In this document: one piece after another, positions 1 through 7,678 of the stretch
Position numbering within the stretch: position 1 is the first letter of the stretch
Layout of the letters: each line of letters opens with the position of its first letter
From: an uncultured Clostridia bacterium
GTDB lineage: Bacteria > Bacillota > Clostridia > TANB77 > CAG-508
NCBI GenBank assembly: GCA_944387435.1
Contig: CALXEW010000019.1
Coordinates: 1 to 34,175, forward strand
Length of the DNA stretch: 34,175 nt
Reading direction: 5' to 3'
Notes under the pieces: model-generated
Database searches by the model: none
What the model was told of the DNA's origin: nothing
What the model saw: the letters and a program-made list of their open reading frames with translations, nothing else
Program-made: the position numbers and the translations under genes

Positions 1-76
1 CCACTTTAGCTCAGCTGGCCAGAGCATCGCACTTGTAATGCGAGGGTCATCCGTTCGAATCGGATAAGTGGCTCCA
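1..76 (+). tRNA. tRNA-Thr (anticodon TGT), first base cut off by window edge
   Basis: A cloverleaf is visible: the acceptor strand CCACTT pairs with AAGTGG near the 3' end, the D-arm is AGCTCAGCTGG, the anticodon loop is CTTGTAA with anticodon TGT (reads ACA), and the T-arm contains GTTCGAAT. The discriminator base T is at 73 and CCA is encoded at 74-76. The acceptor 3' strand ends in C72, so a G at position 1 is expected just outside the window. A 17-base copy of its anticodon arm recurs at 9222-9238. Confidence 0.95.
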
Positions 77-124
77 ATAAAGGTCATTAGTTTTGAGGTA
101 TCTCTTAATTATTGGCTTTTTTAT
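74..124 (+). terminator. Probable terminator of the tRNA-Thr transcript
   Basis: CCAATAA (74-80) pairs with TTATTGG (109-115), followed by a T-rich tail (CTTTTTTATTTT). The 5' arm starts inside the encoded CCA. The loop is long, so the call is moderate. From 125 to about 298 I see no gene or clear signal. Confidence 0.45.
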
Positions 125-298
125 TTTGCTCTATTTATTTTACTTCATTATTTTTTATAATTGCTATCGCACAGATAAGGTTTTATACAATATAATTTTC
201 CACGAATGTCAATATGTATTAAATCTTCTATATTTGTTAATTCTTCTGCTTTATATATGTTTTGTTTGAATTAATTATTATTAAGTTTAAATGTTAAA

Positions 299-392
299 AT
301 GTTCTTTGATTTTTACTTATGCTTGTAGACTTAATGTAGCTTTTGATGAAAAAGATAAAGTAAAATCAACCTCAATACAATTAATTACTTAA
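299..392 (+). pseudogene. C-terminal remnant of a BamE/SmpA-like small membrane protein
   Basis: The frame ending at the TAA at 390-392 reads YACRLNVAFDEKDKVKSTSI and then QLIT. It aligns with the C-terminus of the protein at 500-958 (YGCELRIVFDEDDKVEYSSI) and of the one at 1008-1384 (YVCDLRISFDENNKIDHTSI). Just upstream the match moves to another frame (from 299: MFFDFYLCL then stop, compare IIFDYSYVC), so the relic has lost its N-terminus and is frameshifted. It shows that the tandem family here once had at least three members. Confidence 0.6.
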
Positions 393-409
393 ATGTATTA
401 GATATCTTA

Positions 410-461
410 CAATTTTGATAAGAGTAGTTATGTTGATAACTACTCTTATTTATGATAAAAT
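410..461 (+). promoter_or_regulatory. Hairpin (AAGAGTAGTTAT/ATAACTACTCTT) overlapping a promoter
   Basis: A perfect 12-bp stem (420-431 with 436-447) has a GTTG loop. The -35 box TTGATA (433-438) lies in its loop and 3' arm. A -10 box TAAAAT follows at 456-461 with a 17-bp spacer, so the next gene would be transcribed from about 468. The arrangement may be a terminator for the upstream relic, an operator, or both. A second copy with compensating G-U pairs lies at 1793-1844. Confidence 0.6.
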
Positions 462-499
462 ATAGCAAATATGAAATTTTAATTTGTAGGAAGAACAAT

Positions 500-958
500 A
501 TGGGAATTGTTTTATTTTTGGGGACAGTATTTATGCCATATATAATTATTTTAACATTAGTAGGATTAATAATATGGCTAATAACAACTAAATTAATAAA
601 GAATAAGGTATTTAAAACATTAATAATTATAAGTATTTTATTTTGTGGAGTTATAATCTTAGTAAACTTTAAAGATGAAAAACCTGATGACCTATGTAAA
701 GAAATGACTGAAATTAGCAATAATAAGAGTTTAGTAGGATTATCAAAAGAAGAAGTTGAAGAATTATTAGGTGAGCCAAAATATAAATTTAATGATGAAA
801 CTGGAAATCTTTATGCGTATAATGCGGGGTCACTAACTAAAGGAATAATTTTTATGAATAAAACTCTTGTTTTGGATTGTATTTATGGATGCGAACTTAG
901 AATAGTTTTTGATGAAGATGATAAGGTGGAATATAGTTCAATACAACTCCTTCCTTAG
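500..958 (+). CDS. Small membrane protein with BamE/SmpA-like C-terminal domain
   Basis: The first in-frame ATG (452) falls inside the promoter, so I place the start at the ATG at 500, where GGAAG sits 7 nt upstream; this gives 152 aa. Two hydrophobic stretches follow (about residues 1-30 and 40-55). The extracytoplasmic part then contains LVGLSKEEVEELLGEPKYKF, the helix-and-GxP pattern typical of BamE/SmpA-like (PepSY-like or BLIP-like) domains, ending in strands around CELRIVFDEDDKVEYSSI. It has a diverged paralogue at 1008-1384 and a remnant at 299-392. No specific function can be assigned; attachment to the outer face of the membrane is likely. Family members are usually lipoproteins, but here no lipobox precedes the domain and a transmembrane anchor takes its place. 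Confidence 0.7.
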   Translation: MGIVLFLGTVFMPYIIILTLVGLIIWLITTKLIKNKVFKTLIIISILFCGVIILVNFKDEKPDDLCKEMTEISNNKSLVGLSKEEVEELLGEPKYKFNDETGNLYAYNAGSLTKGIIFMNKTLVLDCIYGCELRIVFDEDDKVEYSSIQLLP

Positions 959-1007
959 AGAAGTTAGATAAATAAGTAGTATAATAAATTTATATATGGA
1001 GATTATT

Positions 1008-1384
1008 ATGAAAGAAAATATAAAGACAATAGGTATAATTATAATAGTTTTAATTTTTTTGGATGTTTGGGCTTTTTAAGATTAAACTATTCTTTGAAAA
1101 ATGAAAGACCTAATGAATTGTACAAAGAAATGAAGGAAATTAGTGATAAACAGATTCTTATAGGTTTATCCAAAGAAGAAATTGAAGAAATATTAGGAGA
1201 ACCAGGGTATAAGTTTGATGATAAATCGGGAAGTGTATATGTGTACAATGCAGGAAAATTAGATACAGGAATATTTGTTGGGAATACCGCTATTATCTTT
1301 GATTATAGTTATGTTTGCGATTTAAGAATATCTTTTGATGAAAACAATAAGATAGATCATACTTCAATTCATACAAATTCTTAA
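1008..1384 (+). pseudogene. Frameshifted paralogue of the BamE-like membrane protein
   Basis: An ATG at 1008 with TGGAG upstream opens a frame reading MKENIKTIGIIIIVLIF, which then ends at 1077. The continuing frame (LRLNYSLKNERPNELYKEM..., to 1384) aligns with the protein at 500-958, including LIGLSKEEIEEILGEPGYKF. The two frames are joined if one T is added to the T7 run at 1054-1060, giving one 125-aa protein with an N-terminal membrane segment. The lesion could be a true mutation, a slippage-prone ON/OFF tract, or a homopolymer sequencing error. The TTG at 1067 is an unlikely start because it lacks a ribosome binding site and would remove the membrane anchor. Confidence 0.65.
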
Positions 1385-1434
1385 AAGTAGGTAGATAAAT
1401 TATAATTAATTTGAAAGAAAGTGTGTAAATAAAA

Positions 1435-1788
1435 TTGAAAAAAGAATATATTTTTATAATTATAAATTATACAATATTTTTTGTATGTTGGGCATTATTT
1501 AAAAGTAGAATAGCGTTAACGGATAATGATATATTGGTAATTATCAGTTTAGTAAATTTATTAATTCATACGTTACTTATACTTGGTGGAGAAGGAGTAA
1601 TTTACTGTATTTTTTCATCAAGAAATGACCCACAATTAGTTTTTAAAATTTTAGTAGTTTCCATATTCATAAATGTATGTATAAGTGTTATTATTGGCAT
1701 AAGTGATATTGTTATATATTTGTCAATAAATCAAATAGTTGGAATTATAATAGGAAGAATATATCATAAAATAAAATATAAACAATAA
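1435..1788 (+). CDS. Small multi-pass membrane protein, unknown function
   Basis: The 117-aa frame starts at a TTG and reads MKKEYIFIIINYTIFFVCWA. About four hydrophobic helices are visible (roughly residues 5-22, 32-60, 68-85 and 88-107), and it ends in a basic tail (HKIKYKQ). The ribosome binding site is weak (GAAAG well upstream). Nothing identifies a family. It lies among small degraded membrane-protein genes and is followed by the second hairpin copy, so it is probably part of the same accessory cluster. Codon use resembles its neighbours. Confidence 0.55.
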   Translation: MKKEYIFIIINYTIFFVCWALFKSRIALTDNDILVIISLVNLLIHTLLILGGEGVIYCIFSSRNDPQLVFKILVVSIFINVCISVIIGISDIVIYLSINQIVGIIIGRIYHKIKYKQ

Positions 1789-1792
1789 ATTA

Positions 1793-1844
1793 AAATTTTG
1801 ATGAGAGTGGTTATATTGATAATTACTCTCATTTATATTAGTAT
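1793..1844 (+). promoter_or_regulatory. Second copy of the hairpin/promoter element
   Basis: GAGAGTGGTTAT (1803-1814) and ATAATTACTCTC (1819-1830) form a 12-bp stem that keeps two G-U pairs where the copy at 420-447 has Watson-Crick pairs. The flanks AATTTTGAT and ATTTAT are shared with that copy. TTGATA (1816-1821) could be a -35 box, with a weak -10 (TAGTAT, 1839-1844) at 17 bp. Conserved pairing across diverged copies suggests the RNA or DNA fold matters. Confidence 0.5.
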
Positions 1845-1877
1845 AAATTCATCAAATATTAAATTGTGGGAGAAAAG

Positions 1878-2299
1878 ATGAAGAAAAATTTTTATATGTG
1901 ATTTTGATAACAATTTTTGTTTTAGTAGATTTATATACAGCATTTTTGGCATTTATAGACTATCTTGCTAGTTATAAAACAATAGAAATTCATAATCAGG
2001 AATCTTATATAGTAAGAGAAATTAAAGAACATTTTAAAATTGATTATAATATAAAAAAAGTCAGATTTCTTGCGGGAATACCAGATGGATATTATTTAGA
2101 CATATATAATGAAGACAACCAAGTAAATAGGGTATTTGAAGATAATCACGAAGATAGTAAAATATATGATTATTTTAGAAATGTAAAAGCAGATATGCCT
2201 CAACACTTAATCTATCTAATAATCGAAATTCTATTAGAACTATTAGTAATTTTTATAATTGAAATATTGTACAAAAAGAACAAAAAAATACCTGAATGA
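1878..2299 (+). pseudogene. Frameshifted two-helix membrane protein, unknown family
   Basis: The ATG at 1878 has GGGAG just upstream and reads MKKNFYM then stop. The main frame (from about 1898) encodes 133 aa. Adding one T to the A5T5 stretch at 1884-1893 joins them into a 140-aa protein starting MKKNFLYVILITIF. The joined protein has an N-terminal membrane helix, a soluble middle (YIVREIKEHFKIDYN, then DGYYLDIYNEDNQVNRVFED), and a C-terminal helix (LIYLIIEILLELLVIFIIEI). Its order of parts matches the broken gene at 2341-2714, so the two look like distant paralogues. Function is unknown. Confidence 0.55.
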
Positions 2300-2340
2300 T
2301 ATATAATATTTTTTATAATTTTTAAATGGAGGTTTTGATT

Positions 2341-2714
2341 TTGAAAAAAATTTATTGTTATATATGTTTAGCGCTTTCAATAATATGTATAGTTACTTCA
2401 ATTAAATTATTTATAAAAAATCAAATGGTTGTATATGTGACTCCTAAAAACGAGGCTATTCTAAAGGAATATTTTGAAGAGGCAAAACTAGAAGATATTG
2501 ATTCTATAACCAAATTAGGACTTGGAGATAAAACTGAGCCTGGTGAACTTACAGTTTATTATTAATCAGGTGAAAATTTTAATGTTAATATTATGGCGAT
2601 AATTCATATTCAAACATCTCAAAATATATTAGAGAAAATGGATATAATACAGGTGATTTATCTCCAACTATAGCTGTTTTCGCAGCAATATTCTTTATAA
2701 TATTTATATTTTAA
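2341..2714 (+). pseudogene. Broken two-helix membrane protein, distant paralogue of the previous gene
   Basis: The SD GGAGG (2328-2332) fixes the start at the TTG at 2341, not the upstream ATG at 2326 that overlaps the SD. The open frame gives 74 aa: a membrane helix, then AILKEYFEEAKLEDIDSITK, and ends at a TAA (2563-2565) after ELTVYY. Past this stop the sequence still looks coding: SGENFNVN in the same frame and, after a one-base shift near 2587, YGDNSYSNISKYIRENGYN followed by a hydrophobic tail that stops at 2714. The original was therefore about 124 aa, with helices at both ends. Two lesions make a true pseudogene more likely here than a single sequencing error. Confidence 0.5.
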
Positions 2715-2878
2715 ATTATACAATTAAATAGAAATAATTAAATTATTAATGTATTTCTTACTGCTATATGAATCAAATTCTGATATTATATCATTTTATC
2801 ATTTTCTATGCTTATTGCTTTTTCTAATTGTAAATAAATTATCTAAAAATATAAATTAAATGTAAAAAAATATAATTT

Positions 2879-2888
2879 ATGATATAAT
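2879..2888 (+). promoter_or_regulatory. Extended -10 promoter for the gene at 2912
   Basis: TATAAT at 2883-2888 is preceded by TGA (2880-2882), an extended -10 element. No convincing -35 box is visible 17 bp upstream. The region 2715-2878 shows nothing else. Confidence 0.6.
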
Positions 2889-2911
2889 ACAGAAAAAAGA
2901 GGAGTGGTTTT

Positions 2912-3547
2912 ATGAAAACACATAAGATGAGGCTATGGGAAAAAATCTTAAATATAATATTGTTAATAGTATTAGCAATATTTTTAGTTGTTGCTTGGAG
3001 ATATTATGCCTTGATTAATATTGCAGAAGAAAATAGTATAAATCTTACTAAAACAAATTATTATTATTGTTCAGAAAGTGATGATATTATAATAGAATGT
3101 TGGAGAAAAGATGATATAGTGAAAATTAATATGAGACAGATAAATAGAGACAGAGATATTACATTTTGGAAAGATATTAATACAGGAGAAGAATATATTT
3201 TTTACAATGCAATAAATGAATATTCAAAAAATAATGGAGGAATATTAGGTTCAAGGCCAAGCAGTATAACAACATCATATGATAACTTTAGTAAATTTAT
3301 GATAGCTTTAAATCCAACAGTATATATAGGAACTGAAAATTATGACGATAAAGAATGTTATTATATAAAAATAGGTGAGCAAGAAGAATATGTAGAAAAA
3401 GAAACAGGTCTATTATTAAATACAAAATATGGTGATAATGAAAGAAAATTAACTTACAGTTTTGATACTGTAACAGATGAAGATATTCAAAAACCAGATA
3501 TAAATGAATATACATTACAAGAAAACAATCAAAATTTAAGTGAATAA
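2912..3547 (+). CDS. Membrane-anchored extracytoplasmic protein, unknown function
   Basis: GAGGAG lies 7-8 nt before the ATG; the product is 211 aa. A short basic N-terminus (MKTHKMRLWEK) is followed by one helix (about residues 12-29), so the protein is anchored with its bulk outside. The outer part is rich in beta-type sequence (YYYCSESDDIIIECWRKDD, DKECYYIKIGEQEEYVEKET, LTYSFDTVTDEDIQKPD), a pattern like LolA/LppX-type lipoprotein-carrier folds in which alternating strands carry Y/K/E. This resemblance is only structural impression. It is a monocistronic unit with its own promoter and a terminator right after. Confidence 0.65.
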   Translation: MKTHKMRLWEKILNIILLIVLAIFLVVAWRYYALINIAEENSINLTKTNYYYCSESDDIIIECWRKDDIVKINMRQINRDRDITFWKDINTGEEYIFYNAINEYSKNNGGILGSRPSSITTSYDNFSKFMIALNPTVYIGTENYDDKECYYIKIGEQEEYVEKETGLLLNTKYGDNERKLTYSFDTVTDEDIQKPDINEYTLQENNQNLSE

Positions 3548-3559
3548 GAAATAAAAATA

Positions 3560-3580
3560 AGCTCTAGTTTTACTAGGGCT
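3560..3580. terminator. Terminator between convergent genes
   Basis: AGCTCTAGT (3560-3568) and ACTAGGGCT (3572-3580) form a 9-bp stem with one G-U pair and a TTT loop. It sits between the stop of the gene at 2912-3547 and the stop of the minus-strand gene at 3581. The A-rich left flank gives a T-run on the minus strand. Confidence 0.6.
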
Positions 3581-3928
3581 CTATTCTTCTTCAAAATTAA
3601 CTTCGTTATTAGCATCTAATTCTGTTTCAATATCTAAAGTATTAGAATTGTCATTTGCTTCATCATTTACTATATCTGATGAAAAAGAAAATACTTTCCT
3701 TTCAGCTCTTGCCTTTTCATCAAATTTTTTATTAAATTCTTCTTTAGCTTCATTTAATGTTTCTTGCATAGCATTAAACATATCATCTACGTCTTTTCTT
3801 GTAAAATCGTAAGAATTACTTCTAGCCATTGGCTCTAAAATTTGGATGTCATGTAATACATTATTTACTCTTTTTCCTGCAAATTCTACAAATTTTTTTC
3901 TTTTTTCTTCATTAACTATTCTTTCCAT
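3581..3928 (-). CDS. Small acidic helical protein, unknown function
   Basis: The SD AAAGGA lies 7 nt before the ATG at 3928, which I prefer to the ATG 21 nt upstream that has no SD. The product is 115 aa with no membrane segment. The N-terminal two thirds is helical and highly charged (EEKRKKFVEFAGKRVNNVLH, then DDMFNAMQETLNEAKEEFNK); the C-terminus is a disordered acidic tail (DIETELDANNEVNFEEE). The basic KRKKFVEFAGKRVNN segment could contact nucleic acid or a partner, but no family is recognised. It is transcribed away from the reductase gene at 4151. Confidence 0.7.
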   Translation of the reverse strand: MERIVNEEKRKKFVEFAGKRVNNVLHDIQILEPMARSNSYDFTRKDVDDMFNAMQETLNEAKEEFNKKFDEKARAERKVFSFSSDIVNDEANDNSNTLDIETELDANNEVNFEEE

Positions 3929-4050
3929 ACTACAATCCTTTCTTTTCATATAATGTTTAAAAATTTCCTAATAAACAATATCATACTTTAAAAAATTTTT
4001 CAAATATTTATAAGTAAAAAAGTTTAAAAGATTTATATAAGACCTTATAA

Positions 4051-4079
4051 TTGATAAATTTTGCAATTTGTGCTATTAT
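4051..4079 (+). promoter_or_regulatory. Promoter of the SDR gene
   Basis: TTGATA (4051-4056), a 17-bp spacer and TATTAT (4074-4079) preceded by TGC, an extended -10. Confidence 0.65.
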
Positions 4080-4150
4080 ATTATTTGTAAAACAAATAGA
4101 TTTAGGTAAATTTTAAAATAGAGAAAAAGTGTATATTATAAGGAGAAAAA

Positions 4151-4882
4151 ATGGAAAAAATAGTAATTATAACAGGAGCATCAAGAGGAATAGGAAGAGA
4201 AATAGCAAAGAGACTAGCTAAAAAAGGGTTAAAGGTAATTGCAAATTATAATAAATCAGAAGAGGCGGCAAAAGAGTTAAAATCCGAATTAAAGCAAGAA
4301 GGAATAAAAATAGATATTGTAAAAGCAGATGTGTCTAAAAGAGAAGAAGCTAAAAAATTAGCAAAATATGCATTAGACAAATATGGTAAAATAGATGTTT
4401 TAATAAATAATGCAGGAATTTCAGAATACAAATTGTTTACTGATGAAACAGATGAAGATTGGGATAAAATAATAAATACTAATTTGTATTCAGCATTTGC
4501 AATGTCGCAAGAAGTTATACCGAACATGGTTCACAACAAAAATGGGCTGATTATTAATATGTCTTCAGCTTGGGGAGTTGTGGGAGGTTCTTTGGAAGTT
4601 ATTTATTCTGTTTCAAAAGCAGGTATGGATGGGCTAACTAAAGCGCTAGCTAAAGAGCTTGGACCATCAAGTATTAGAGTAAATTCAATAGCACCTGGAA
4701 TGATATATACCAAAATGAACGAGAAATTTACGAGTGAAGAAATAGAAGAAATAAAAGAAGAAATTCCTTTAGGAAAAATTGGTGAAGCTCAAGATATTTC
4801 AAAATGTGTGGAATGGTTAATAGAAGATAAATATACAACAGGACAAGTAATTTCAATAAATGGAGGTTGGATTATAACATAA
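4151..4882 (+). CDS. ymfI: Short-chain dehydrogenase, probable EF-P 5-aminopentanone reductase (YmfI-like)
   Basis: AAGGAG lies 7 nt before the ATG; the product is 243 aa, typical for classical SDRs. It has the NADP-binding TGASRGIG (residues 8-15), NNAG (86-89), Asn111, and the catalytic triad Ser139, Tyr152 and Lys156 (YSVSK). FabG and YmfI are close relatives. The segment SSAWGVVGGSLEV then YSVSKAG, and the isolated location without other fatty-acid genes, fit the Firmicutes YmfI group, which reduces 5-aminopentanone on elongation factor P. The reductase activity is certain from motifs; the YmfI assignment against FabG is an inference. The ending INGGWIIT matches the family. Confidence 0.85.
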   Translation: MEKIVIITGASRGIGREIAKRLAKKGLKVIANYNKSEEAAKELKSELKQEGIKIDIVKADVSKREEAKKLAKYALDKYGKIDVLINNAGISEYKLFTDETDEDWDKIINTNLYSAFAMSQEVIPNMVHNKNGLIINMSSAWGVVGGSLEVIYSVSKAGMDGLTKALAKELGPSSIRVNSIAPGMIYTKMNEKFTSEEIEEIKEEIPLGKIGEAQDISKCVEWLIEDKYTTGQVISINGGWIIT

Positions 4883-4890
4883 ATATAAAA

Positions 4891-4912
4891 AAGCGATACA
4901 TATGTATCGCTT
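4891..4912. terminator. Bidirectional palindromic terminator
   Basis: AAGCGATACAT followed directly by ATGTATCGCTT is a perfect 22-bp palindrome between convergent genes, with A-runs to the left and T-rich sequence to the right. Confidence 0.8.
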
Positions 4913-4916
4913 AAAT

Positions 4917-5387
4917 TTATTGATTTTCTTTTAACTTTCTTTTATAATTTCCTGAAATTAATTTAGGTAAGTACGTAATTATTTTATAAACAGCTAAACG
5001 AACTTTTTTACTCCAAAGATAAGATCTTCTTAGTTTTCTAGCAGAACCTAAAGAAACAGGCTCATCATCTAAAACAACTAATTCTGTTTGAACTTTTTCT
5101 AATGGAAATACATAGTTTTGACCATCATTGTTATCCCACTCATCATTGCCATTTCTAAAACAAAAATTAAAAGTATCACCTTCTAATAATTGTATTTCAG
5201 CCTGAAAACCTAAATCAGTTTTTTCCATTTTTATATCATTAACATTATCCCAATTTAAACCAAAACCATAATGAATAGACACTTCTTCTGAAGCGTTTTG
5301 ATATAATTTTCCTAAATATGAGATTTTAACTTTACTATTTTCAACTAATTTGTCTGTGTTAAAGAATATATTTTTTGATAATTCCAT
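4917..5387 (-). CDS. CBM25-like starch/glycogen-binding domain protein
   Basis: A GGGAG SD precedes the ATG; the product is 156 aa without signal peptide. Residues about 15-95 resemble carbohydrate-binding module family 25: VKISYLGKLYQ at the start, HYGFGLNWDN, then FCFRNGNDEWDNNDGQNYVF, where the W-D-N-N-x-G-x-N-Y pattern is the family's ligand-contact signature. The C-terminal third is basic (LRRSYLWSKKVRLAVYKI) and may bind a partner or membrane. Without a secretion signal it would act inside the cell, most plausibly on storage polysaccharide. It has its own minus-strand promoter and convergent neighbour. Confidence 0.75.
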   Translation of the reverse strand: MELSKNIFFNTDKLVENSKVKISYLGKLYQNASEEVSIHYGFGLNWDNVNDIKMEKTDLGFQAEIQLLEGDTFNFCFRNGNDEWDNNDGQNYVFPLEKVQTELVVLDDEPVSLGSARKLRRSYLWSKKVRLAVYKIITYLPKLISGNYKRKLKENQ

Positions 5388-5422
5388 CTGATTTCTCTCC
5401 CTTTTTATCTTTTGCTGTTAAC

Positions 5423-5451
5423 ATTATAATATTAAATTCTACAATGTTCAA
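5423..5451 (-). promoter_or_regulatory. Promoter of the CBM25-like gene
   Basis: On the minus strand TTGAAC (5451-5446), a 17-bp spacer and TATAAT (5428-5423). Confidence 0.7.
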
Positions 5452-5641
5452 GTATTTTCTAAAAAAAATTCTTTACGTTTTTATTACAATTGTGTAACAA
5501 AAATAAAAGTAACTATGTAATATAATTGGATACAGTATTTTTCTAGCATAAACGAGATTTATAAAAAGCTAAAAAATATTGTAAAAAAATTTACTTTATG
5601 GTAATATAAAATAGAAAATAAAAAGTAAAAGGGGAATTCAT

Positions 5642-7531
5642 ATGGGAGAAAAAGTTATGGGTGAAAAAAAGAAAGAAACAGAGGAAGTTGAAAAAGAAAA
5701 AAAAATAGAACAAGAAGATGATATAAAAGAGAAGAAGAAAGAAGGCAAAGAAGAGAAGCAAAAAAAAGAAGAAAAGAAAGATAAAGATGTTAAATTTAAA
5801 AAATCGGAAGAAAATCCTAAAAAACAAGAAAAAGAAATGAGCAAAATGGAAAATGATAAAACAAAAAAGAGTAAAAGAAAATATGTAATAATTAGTGTAA
5901 TAATAGGGATTCTTTTGATAGTAGGAGTTTTTATATCAACAATATTTGCGTTAATAAATATTAGTAATGAGAATATTGTAAAAGGAGTTTCAATTAGTGG
6001 GATAGATGTATCAGGTTTATCAAAAGAAGAAGCAAAAACAAAAATAGAATCTACTTATAAAGAGAAGAAAGAAAAAGATATTAAGTTAAAACATGGAGAA
6101 TATGAAACAACATTAAATCCTGTTTTAATGGAAGTAAATTATAAAATTGATGAAGCAGTGGAAAATGCTTATTCAATTGGGAAGAGTTCAAATATTTTTG
6201 TAAACAATTATGATATATTATTTGCATTAATTAGTAAAAAAGATATACCTGTAGAGATGACGCTAAACGAAGAGGTAACAAAACAAACAATAGAAGATAT
6301 GAATATTAATTTACCTGATGTTGTGATTGAATCTAGCTATTCTGTTGAAGATGATGAATTAATAATCAGCAAAGGAAAAGCTGGAATAATAATTGATACA
6401 GATAGTTTGCTAACGCAAGTAAAAGAAAGATTAAATAATACAAATGCAAGCGATGATGTAATAGAAATCCCAGTTGTAAATAAAGAACCAGATTCAATAG
6501 ACATTGATAAGATTCATGAAGAAGTATATCAAGAAGCACAAGATGCATATATAGTAGAAGAACCATTTGAAGTTCATCCAGAAGTTGAAGGCATAGATTT
6601 TGATGTAGAAGCAGCAAAAGAATTATTAAAAGAAGATAAAGAAGAATATGTAATACCTTTAATAATTACTGAACCAGAGATAACAATAGATGAGTTAGGA
6701 GAAGAAGCATTTCCAAATCAATTAGCAACATTTACAACGAGATATGATGTAAGTGATGTTGATAGAACAACAAATTTAAGACTTGCTTGCCAAAAAATTA
6801 ATGGAACAGTACTTTTAGCAGGAGAAACATTTTCTTATAATGATGTAGTAGGTGCAAGAACAGTCGCAGCAGGATATAAGAATGCAAAGATTTATGAAGC
6901 CGGTCAAGTAGTAGACGGATTAGGAGGAGGTATTTGTCAAATATCTTCAACATTATATAATGCTGCATTACTTGCAAATTTAGAGATTGTTGAAAGAAGA
7001 AATCACCAATTTGTAACTTCATATGTACCAGCAGGAAGAGATGCAACAGTAGTTTATGGTTCAACAGACTTTAAATTTAAAAATACTAGACAATATCCTA
7101 TAAGGATAGTTGCAACAGCAAATGCAGGAATTGCTACAATATCAATTTATGGAATAAAAGAGGAAAATGAATATACATTTAAATTTAGTACAAAAACTAT
7201 ATCTACTATTCCATATTCAACTCAATATATAGATGATAGTACATTACCACAAGGTACAGAAGTTGTAAAACAAAAAGGAACAAACGGATTAATAACTGAA
7301 ACATATATAACTAAATTATTAAACGGAAAAACAATTTCAACAGAATTGCTTTCAAGAGATACTTATAGCGCTATGACAAGAATAGTAAGAAGAGGAACAG
7401 GAGCGGTAGTTAATTCTTCTACAGAAGAGCAAACAGTAGAAACGACAACGCCAACTACAGAAACACCAACTGTAGAAGAGCCAGTAACAACTGAGCAAGA
7501 AGAGACAACGACAGAACAACCAGCAACATAA
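5642..7531 (+). CDS. VanW-family wall protein with G5 domain
   Basis: AAAAGGGG lies 7 nt before the ATG; the product is 629 aa. Order of parts: a lysine/glutamate-rich cytoplasmic region (1-78), one membrane helix (about 81-105), a PG_binding_4-like region (from GVSISGIDVSGLSKEEAKTK, about 115-350), a VanW domain (about 362-490, with GGGICQISSTLYNAAL near 428 and FKNTRQYPIRIVA), a G5 domain (about 505-580: FSTKTISTIPYSTQY, VVKQKGTNG), and a Thr/Glu-rich tail (from about 590). VanW proteins are widespread in Clostridia and linked to the wall; G5 and PG_binding_4 parts suggest binding of cell-wall glycans. This makes it a type II membrane protein reaching into the wall. It is not evidence of vancomycin resistance, as no vanA/H/X-type gene is near. 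The opposite-strand open frames over its N-terminus come from the K/E-rich bias. Confidence 0.9.
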   Translation: MGEKVMGEKKKETEEVEKEKKIEQEDDIKEKKKEGKEEKQKKEEKKDKDVKFKKSEENPKKQEKEMSKMENDKTKKSKRKYVIISVIIGILLIVGVFISTIFALINISNENIVKGVSISGIDVSGLSKEEAKTKIESTYKEKKEKDIKLKHGEYETTLNPVLMEVNYKIDEAVENAYSIGKSSNIFVNNYDILFALISKKDIPVEMTLNEEVTKQTIEDMNINLPDVVIESSYSVEDDELIISKGKAGIIIDTDSLLTQVKERLNNTNASDDVIEIPVVNKEPDSIDIDKIHEEVYQEAQDAYIVEEPFEVHPEVEGIDFDVEAAKELLKEDKEEYVIPLIITEPEITIDELGEEAFPNQLATFTTRYDVSDVDRTTNLRLACQKINGTVLLAGETFSYNDVVGARTVAAGYKNAKIYEAGQVVDGLGGGICQISSTLYNAALLANLEIVERRNHQFVTSYVPAGRDATVVYGSTDFKFKNTRQYPIRIVATANAGIATISIYGIKEENEYTFKFSTKTISTIPYSTQYIDDSTLPQGTEVVKQKGTNGLITETYITKLLNGKTISTELLSRDTYSAMTRIVRRGTGAVVNSSTEEQTVETTTPTTETPTVEEPVTTEQEETTTEQPAT

Positions 7532-7544
7532 AGATAAGCAAATA

Positions 7545-7568
7545 GGCCAATACTAAAAAGTATTGGCC
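7545..7568 (+). terminator. Hairpin downstream of the VanW gene, split by the IS
   Basis: GGCCAATACT (7545-7554) and AGTATTGGCC (7559-7568) form a perfect 10-bp stem with an AAAA loop. The 3' arm is also the target duplication of the insertion sequence. The pre-insertion sequence would continue with CTTAAC (9155 onward), so this hairpin lacks a strong T-run. Confidence 0.6.
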
Positions 7569-7617
7569 AGTAAAAAAGAGTAAAAATTTTTCGCAATAAA
7601 AATGTAGAAATATAAAC

Positions 7618-7678
7618 AAAAAACATCGTAAATTTGATAAAATGAAATAAATTTTATCTCAAAGGAGCGATGTTTTTT
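7618..7678 (+). promoter_or_regulatory. Hairpin sequestering the transposase start
   Basis: AAAAAACATCG (7618-7628) pairs perfectly with CGATGTTTTTT (7668-7678), which overlaps the TTG start at 7677 and abuts the SD AAAGGAG (7661-7667). Inside, GATAAAAT (7636-7643) pairs with ATTTTATC (7651-7658) around a 7-nt loop. A transcript entering from outside would carry the fold and hide the start, as known for IS10 and IS50. A promoter starting inside the 5' arm would not. Confidence 0.7.

Noticed and set aside
1008..1077. Programmed ribosomal frameshift at the T7 run
   Set aside because: No downstream stimulatory structure is seen, and the neighbouring genes carry similar lesions; a mutation or sequencing error is simpler.
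5591..5844. Minus-strand open frames over the vanW start
   Set aside because: They mirror the Lys/Glu-rich codons of the VanW protein, are F/S/L-rich, and have no ribosome binding site.
5642..7531. Vancomycin resistance
   Set aside because: VanW and G5 domains alone do not confer resistance, and no ligase, dehydrogenase or dipeptidase gene is nearby.
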